From positions 1 through 8,262 of the forward strand of contig CABUDB010000065.1 of assembly GCA_902490245.1 (NCBI GenBank): a stretch of 8,262 bases of DNA, written 5' to 3'. Under the pieces are notes generated by a model that did not search any database, was not told the DNA's origin, and saw only the letters and a program-made list of their open reading frames with translations. This DNA comes from an uncultured Collinsella sp. (GTDB lineage: Bacteria > Actinomycetota > Coriobacteriia > Coriobacteriales > Coriobacteriaceae). The position numbers and the translations under genes were made by a program. Positions 4,879 to 8,262 of the stretch are shown one piece after another. Position 1 is the first letter of the stretch; each line of letters opens with the position of its first letter.

Positions 4879-7446
4879 TTATTTGCCCTTGGGCTTGCTG
4901 GCGTAGAACTTCTTCTTTTTGGGCTTGCCTGAGCAGGCGGGCTTGTCGTCGCCGTGCGGTCCTCGGACGCCGGCCTGCGCGTGCGCGGGCGCCGTTGCGC
5001 GAGGCTTGCGGGCTCCGGGGTTGCGCAGTTTCTCGACGCGCTCAGCAATTTCCTCGGCGCTAAAGCCGGCTTCGGCCATGGCGTCCTCGATGGGCAGGCG
5101 GAGCACGATATAGCAATGGTGCACCTTCTGGTTGCGCGCGAAGTCCTCGGGGATGGTCTGCGCCGTAATGTCCTCCAGCACGACGCCCGCGCGCGCGAGC
5201 TTGCGCGTTTCGGGGCGGAAGCCGCGCAGGTTGCAGCTAAAGATGGCATGGCCGCCCTGCGCGAGCAGGCGCGATACGCCGGCCAAAAGCTCAACATGGT
5301 CGCGCTGAACATCCCAGGTGCGACGGCCCATCTTGGACGAGTTCGAGAACGTGGGCGGGTCGACAAAGATCAGGTCCCAGCGGTTGCGCGTCTGGCGCTG
5401 GTCGCGAATCCAGGCGAGCACGTCGTCGCGCACAAAATGATGCTGAGGCCCCACAAAGCCGTTCTGGCGCATGTTGCGCTCGGCCCAGTCCAGATAGGTG
5501 TTGGAGAGGTCGACCGTCACGGTCTCCTCGACGCCGCTGTCTGCCGCATAGCAGGTGGCAGTGCCGGTGTAGGCAAACAGGTTGAGGAAGCGGCGCGCCT
5601 GCTTGGCGTGCTCGCGCACTAGGTTGCGGGTGACGCGGTGGTCCAGGAAGATGCCCACATCCAGATAGTCGTCAAAGTTGACGGCAAAGGTAAGGCCGCC
5701 CTCCTCGATGAGCGGCAGGCGACGGCGCGCGATGTTGGCGCGCTCGCCCGGGCCGCCCTTGCCGGCGCCCTGCTTGCCGTACTGCGAGCCGCCGCGCGAG
5801 CGCATGCGGGCCTTGGCGTGCACGTGCTCGGCCGGAACATCCAGGATGCGCGGCGCGATGGCCAGAATATCGAGCATACGGGCTTGGGCCAGTGCGGGGT
5901 CGATGGACTTGGGCGCGGCGTATTCGGCGATGACGAGCCAGCGGCCCGGCGTCTGCGGACAGCCCTCGTACAGGTCGATGGCGGCGGAGTAGTCGGGCAG
6001 GTCGGCATCGTAGACGCGGTAGCAGCTTACGCCCTCGCGTTTGGCCCACTTGCGGCGCAGGCGTGCGTTCTTGCGCAGGCGGTTGGCGAACTGCTCGGAC
6101 TCGGGGATGAGCACGGGCAGCGGCTTGCCGTCGCCCAGGTCGAGCGTGGCAGCGGGCTCGGGCATGGCAGAAGCTGCGGCCTCATCGTTGACTTCGTTGG
6201 CATCCGCAACCTCGGCCTCGGCATCCGCGCTGGTCGCAGCCTCAAACGCTGCGGCGGCGTGGTCGAGCGAGGGCCAAACCTCGATAGTCGCCTCTTCGTT
6301 GTTGGGCATGACGGCAATGGAGCGCGCGGGCTCGGCATGGAGCGCGCGGGCCATAAGGCCGTCGCGGGTGAGGGCGGCGACCGGCGCGGCGGTAAGCTCG
6401 GGCGCGCGACGCAGCTCGCCGACCAGCGTCATGGCGTCATGCATAAGCGACAGCGGTGTCTCGGTCGTATCCGCGACGAGGGCGGCACCGGCGACGGCGC
6501 CCGCGTGGTCCAGTACGGTGGCAGATTTTGCGCCGCAAAAATCGACAAAGCGCTTGTAGCCGGCGCACTTGACCATGCACTCGGCGGTTTTGCGGGCGGC
6601 GGGGTCGATGTCTACGGCAACGATGCGCGCCTGGCGCTCGCGCGCCGCCGCCTCGCGCTCGCGTGCCTCGGCGAGCAGCTGCTCCCACAGAGTGGCGTCG
6701 TGCAGCTGCCAGCCCTCAAAGCCCCAGCGCTCGCGTGCGGCGCTCGGGGCGCGGTCGGTCAGAATGTTCACGGCCTCCAGCAGCAGGCCGCCGCCGGCGC
6801 ACGAGGCGTCGATCAGCGTAGGTAGGGCCTCGTTTTCGTAGTCGTCGGCCGTCAGCTCGCGCTCGCACAGCGCGGTCCAGCCGACCTGCGCCAACACCAG
6901 GGCGGCGTAGTCGGGGCGCAGCACGTGCGCGCCCTCGCCGGCTCGAGTCGCGGCGGGCGGCAGGCGCTTGAACAGCGGGTCGCCCGAAAGGTCCAGGCTT
7001 ATGCTCGCACGGCGCTGGCGTAGCGAAAGCAGCAGGTGGACATCGGGGTCGGCAGCATCGACATCGGCGCGACGGCCCGTGGTCTCGGCCAGGCGATCGC
7101 ACAATGCGTCCTTGGCGCGCAGGGCCGAGAAGCGCGTGTTGCGCAGCTGCTCGGTCACACCACGGGCAGTGATGGCAATGGTGGCGCCGGGGCGGACGAT
7201 GTTTTCCCAGGCAATGTCGTAAACGCCGTCGTACAACGCATCGGCATCCTGCGCCTCAAAGCGCCCAAGTACCACAAACACGCGGCTGGCCAGGCGCGAC
7301 CACAGACAGGCGCGGTAGCCTTCTTCGAGCTCGCCCTCAAACGTAGCGCGGCCCTTCAGGCGGCGGACATGCGAAAGCCCGAGCCACTTGAGCTCGTCGG
7401 CGAGTGCGGATTCAAAGCCCTCGGGGCAGCTTGCATAAAATTCCAT
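4879..7446 (-). CDS. rlmL: RlmKL-type 23S rRNA methyltransferase with intact RlmK half and degenerate RlmL half
   Basis: This 855-residue cytosolic rRNA methyltransferase is longer than E. coli RlmKL (702). The family makes m2G2445 (N-terminal RlmL half) and m7G2069 (C-terminal RlmK half). The N terminus (MEFYASCPEGFE) and a THUMP-like region (about 45-155) match RlmL. In the first methyltransferase domain, the usual DPMCGSGT loop reads DASCAGGG (213-220), and the expected NPPYGER motif is replaced by VADTTETP (324-331); VDIDPAA (278-284) is kept. An Ala/acid-rich linker (about 401-445) leads to the RlmK half, which has FLNLFAYTGTAT (620-631), VDLSNTYLDWAERN (645-658) and IFVDPPTFSNSSKM (693-706), all intact. 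A Lys-rich tail (about 805-855) follows and probably contacts RNA. The start is the ATG at 7444-7446 with GAGAGG six bases upstream; the frame stays open 25 codons further, but those codons overlap the promoter. m7G2069 activity is likely; m2G2445 activity is doubtful. Confidence 0.93.
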   Translation of the reverse strand: MEFYASCPEGFESALADELKWLGLSHVRRLKGRATFEGELEEGYRACLWSRLASRVFVVLGRFEAQDADALYDGVYDIAWENIVRPGATIAITARGVTEQLRNTRFSALRAKDALCDRLAETTGRRADVDAADPDVHLLLSLRQRRASISLDLSGDPLFKRLPPAATRAGEGAHVLRPDYAALVLAQVGWTALCERELTADDYENEALPTLIDASCAGGGLLLEAVNILTDRAPSAARERWGFEGWQLHDATLWEQLLAEAREREAAARERQARIVAVDIDPAARKTAECMVKCAGYKRFVDFCGAKSATVLDHAGAVAGAALVADTTETPLSLMHDAMTLVGELRRAPELTAAPVAALTRDGLMARALHAEPARSIAVMPNNEEATIEVWPSLDHAAAAFEAATSADAEAEVADANEVNDEAAASAMPEPAATLDLGDGKPLPVLIPESEQFANRLRKNARLRRKWAKREGVSCYRVYDADLPDYSAAIDLYEGCPQTPGRWLVIAEYAAPKSIDPALAQARMLDILAIAPRILDVPAEHVHAKARMRSRGGSQYGKQGAGKGGPGERANIARRRLPLIEEGGLTFAVNFDDYLDVGIFLDHRVTRNLVREHAKQARRFLNLFAYTGTATCYAADSGVEETVTVDLSNTYLDWAERNMRQNGFVGPQHHFVRDDVLAWIRDQRQTRNRWDLIFVDPPTFSNSSKMGRRTWDVQRDHVELLAGVSRLLAQGGHAIFSCNLRGFRPETRKLARAGVVLEDITAQTIPEDFARNQKVHHCYIVLRLPIEDAMAEAGFSAEEIAERVEKLRNPGARKPRATAPAHAQAGVRGPHGDDKPACSGKPKKKKFYASKPKGK

Positions 7447-7452
7447 GGGTGA

Positions 7453-7458
7453 CCTCTC
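7453..7458 (-). promoter_or_regulatory. Ribosome binding site of the rlmL-like gene
   Basis: On the minus strand GAGAGG lies six bases before the ATG at 7446. It selects this start over codons further upstream. Confidence 0.65.
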
Positions 7459-7473
7459 TGGTTGCGTCGCTCC

Positions 7474-7501
7474 ATTATATGATGGATGCTTCGTTTGCCA
7501 T
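7474..7501 (-). promoter_or_regulatory. Promoter of the rlmL-like gene
   Basis: On the minus strand a perfect TATAAT (7474-7479) is preceded by ATGGCA (7496-7501, four of six matches to the -35 consensus) with a 16-base spacer. Transcription would start near 7467, giving a leader of about 20 bases that holds the ribosome site. Confidence 0.6.
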
Positions 7502-7521
7502 CGCCCTCGAAAGGAACCCAT

Positions 7522-7626
7522 ATGATTGATGCGTGCCCCTTGATTCCCATTTTCATTGCAACGGCCTCAGGACTCGGGGCCTCGCACAGGCTCCCGCCGC
7601 CTTACAGAACTGAAAGCTGGGCGTAG
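7522..7626 (+). CDS. Possible 34-aa reading frame divergent from rlmL
   Basis: ATG 7522 is preceded by AAAGGAA (7510-7516) with five bases between, and the frame runs 34 codons to TAG (7624-7626). A TATGAT (7478-7483, five of six matches to a -10) lies upstream with no clear -35. The product begins MIDACPLIPIFIATASGLG and is not recognised; it is mildly hydrophobic near the start and Pro/Arg-rich later. It may be a leader peptide, the remnant 5' end of a lost gene, or chance. Confidence 0.2.
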   Translation: MIDACPLIPIFIATASGLGASHRLPPPYRTESWA

Positions 7627-7631
7627 GGCAA

Positions 7632-7669
7632 ATCTATGGCACGTGACCTGCGATTGCTCGGCCATAGAT
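7632..7669 (+). repeat. Perfect 9-bp inverted repeat upstream of the 49-aa gene
   Basis: ATCTATGGC (7632-7640) and GCCATAGAT (7661-7669) are exact inverse complements separated by 20 bases. They end 28 bases before the ATG of the 49-aa gene. This could be an operator read as two half-sites or a hairpin in the 5' leader. There is no T-run, so it is not a terminator. Confidence 0.55.
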
Positions 7670-7697
7670 GGCGTAATCGAGGCTAAGGGAGTGCATC

Positions 7698-7847
7698 ATG
7701 CGCAAGGGAAACGAGAGCTGGTTCTGGCACGCGAACGACATGGTGGTGACGGGCGACATGAACCCCGTGGTCCGCGTCCTGTGGGCCGCGCTCATCGTAG
7801 GCATCGGCGTCGCGACGATGGCCACGCTCTGGATCGTCACGAGGTAG
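7698..7847 (+). CDS. Small single-span membrane protein, 49 aa, unknown function
   Basis: I do not recognise this protein. ATG 7698 has a strong ribosome site AAGGGAG (7685-7691) six bases upstream, and 49 codons run to TAG (7845-7847). The N-terminal part (1-24) is soluble and rich in aromatic residues (WFWH at 8-11), then about 25-47 form one hydrophobic helix (VRVLWAALIVGIGVAT and on), ending in a short positively charged tail (TR). The charged ends and the good ribosome site favour a real gene over chance. It is convergent with the HAD phosphatase gene, 52 bases away, and follows an inverted repeat. Function cannot be told from context. Confidence 0.6.
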   Translation: MRKGNESWFWHANDMVVTGDMNPVVRVLWAALIVGIGVATMATLWIVTR

Positions 7848-7899
7848 CGCGCCACGAACGGATGACGAGGCACGCGGCGCATGCCACGCTGGCGGAACC

Positions 7900-8262
7900 C
7901 TAGCCTCGCTGCTGGACAATCTGTTCGATGAGCTTCGCGACGGAGTCCTCGGCTGCGTTCCCGATCAGGTGATGGGCCGCGGCCTTCGCCTCTGGCATCG
8001 CGCCCGCGACTGCGTAGGAGTTCGGCACCTTTTCGAGGAGCGTCACGTCGTTTTCCGAGTCTCCGATAAAAGCGACCTCGTCCAGCGTGACCCCAAGGCT
8101 GCCGAGAAGCGCGTCGAGTCCGTTTACCTTGCTCCAGCCAGCCGGAACAACATCGAGGAAGAATGGGACGGGCGAGGGGAAATCAAGTTCTGGGCAGGCT
8201 TCCTTGCATCGACTCCGAACGACTTCCGTCGGGGCGGAGCTGACGTTGACGAAGATGCCGGC
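7900..8262 (-). CDS. HAD-superfamily Cof-type phosphatase, C-terminal part (runs off window)
   Basis: Only the last 120 residues are in the window; the N terminus, with the DxD nucleophile motif, lies beyond the right edge. In the visible part, GWSKVNGLDALL (42-53) carries the conserved motif III lysine K45, and FIGDSENDVTLL (65-76) is the motif IV metal-binding segment with D68, E70 and D72. SYAVAGAMPEAKAAA (82-96) matches the 'xxVAMxNAxxxxKxxA' stretch after motif IV. These place it in the Cof/type IIB group, which dephosphorylates small phosphorylated metabolites such as sugar phosphates or FMN in the cytosol; the substrate cannot be told from this piece. Family members usually have about 260-290 residues, so roughly 150 are missing. 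The stop codon is at 7900-7902. Confidence 0.88.
   Translation of the reverse strand, partial: AGIFVNVSSAPTEVVRSRCKEACPELDFPSPVPFFLDVVPAGWSKVNGLDALLGSLGVTLDEVAFIGDSENDVTLLEKVPNSYAVAGAMPEAKAAAHHLIGNAAEDSVAKLIEQIVQQRG

Larger units (their letters stand above)
7503..7697. other. Intergenic region between the rlmL promoter and the 49-aa gene
   Basis: About 195 bases hold no confident gene. They contain the doubtful 34-aa frame (7522-7626), the 9-bp inverted repeat (7632-7669) and the ribosome site of the 49-aa gene (7685-7691). No convincing sigma70-type promoter for the 49-aa gene was found: TTGCTC (7654-7659) and TAATCG (7674-7679) are only 14 bases apart. Confidence 0.6.

Noticed and set aside
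6317..6351. 15-bp direct repeat ATGGAGCGCGCGGGC 20 bases apart within the methyltransferase gene
   Set aside because: The spacing is not a multiple of three and the repeat is GC-rich. It encodes unrelated residues in the two copies, so it is most likely chance or slippage.
5638..6825. 395-codon open frame on the plus strand inside the rlmL-like gene
   Set aside because: It is antisense to a clear methyltransferase, Gly/Arg/Ala-rich, without domain motifs. It is explained by codon bias of the real gene.
7869..7885. Short hairpin between the 49-aa gene and the HAD gene as a terminator
   Set aside because: Seven pairs with one mismatch, a 3-base loop and no T-run on either strand; insufficient for an intrinsic terminator.
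7556..7903. 115-codon frame on the plus strand over the 49-aa gene
   Set aside because: The start has no ribosome site, the product is Arg/His-rich and it overlaps the 49-aa gene in another frame. The 49-aa frame has a strong ribosome site and a membrane helix.

Overview
The window looks like chromosomal DNA from a high-GC Gram-positive, most likely an actinobacterium of the Coriobacteriia (Collinsella-like). The grounds are strong G/C third-position bias, long GC-driven antisense open frames, a Kup of the Gram-positive 'LVSEA' type, a KdpDE-type pair and a fused RlmKL. This placement is inferred from the look of the proteins, not from a search.

Plus strand, 1-4783, is a potassium block: kup (35-2062), a 64-residue single-span membrane protein (2132-2326), a strong hairpin terminator with a duplicated left arm (2358-2419), a KdpD-like histidine kinase (2440-4065) and a KdpE-like response regulator (4070-4783). 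The kinase begins only about 20 bases after the terminator U-tract, so transcription arriving from upstream must pass the hairpin to express the two-component pair. The kinase keeps the four-helix DUF4118 membrane unit, a GAF-like region and the catalytic core, but lacks the long cytosolic N-terminal KdpD and universal-stress-protein domains of classical KdpD. No kdpFABC genes are visible; the neighbouring potassium transporter is Kup.

Minus strand, 4879-7446, is a large RlmKL-type 23S rRNA methyltransferase with its own good promoter. Its C-terminal RlmK half looks intact. Its N-terminal RlmL half has lost the recognisable NPPY catalytic motif and has a changed SAM-binding loop, so the two-enzyme name may overstate what it does. 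A long imperfect palindrome (4811-4871) lies between it and the convergent regulator gene.

The right end (7447-8262) holds a small intergenic region with a possible divergent 34-residue reading frame, a perfect 9-bp inverted repeat, a well-supported 49-residue single-span membrane protein (7698-7847), and the C-terminal 120 residues of a HAD-superfamily Cof-type phosphatase on the minus strand that runs off the window.

No tRNA, rRNA, CRISPR array, transposase or phage gene was seen. The most unusual points are the kup / small membrane protein / terminator / KdpDE arrangement and the degenerate RlmL half.
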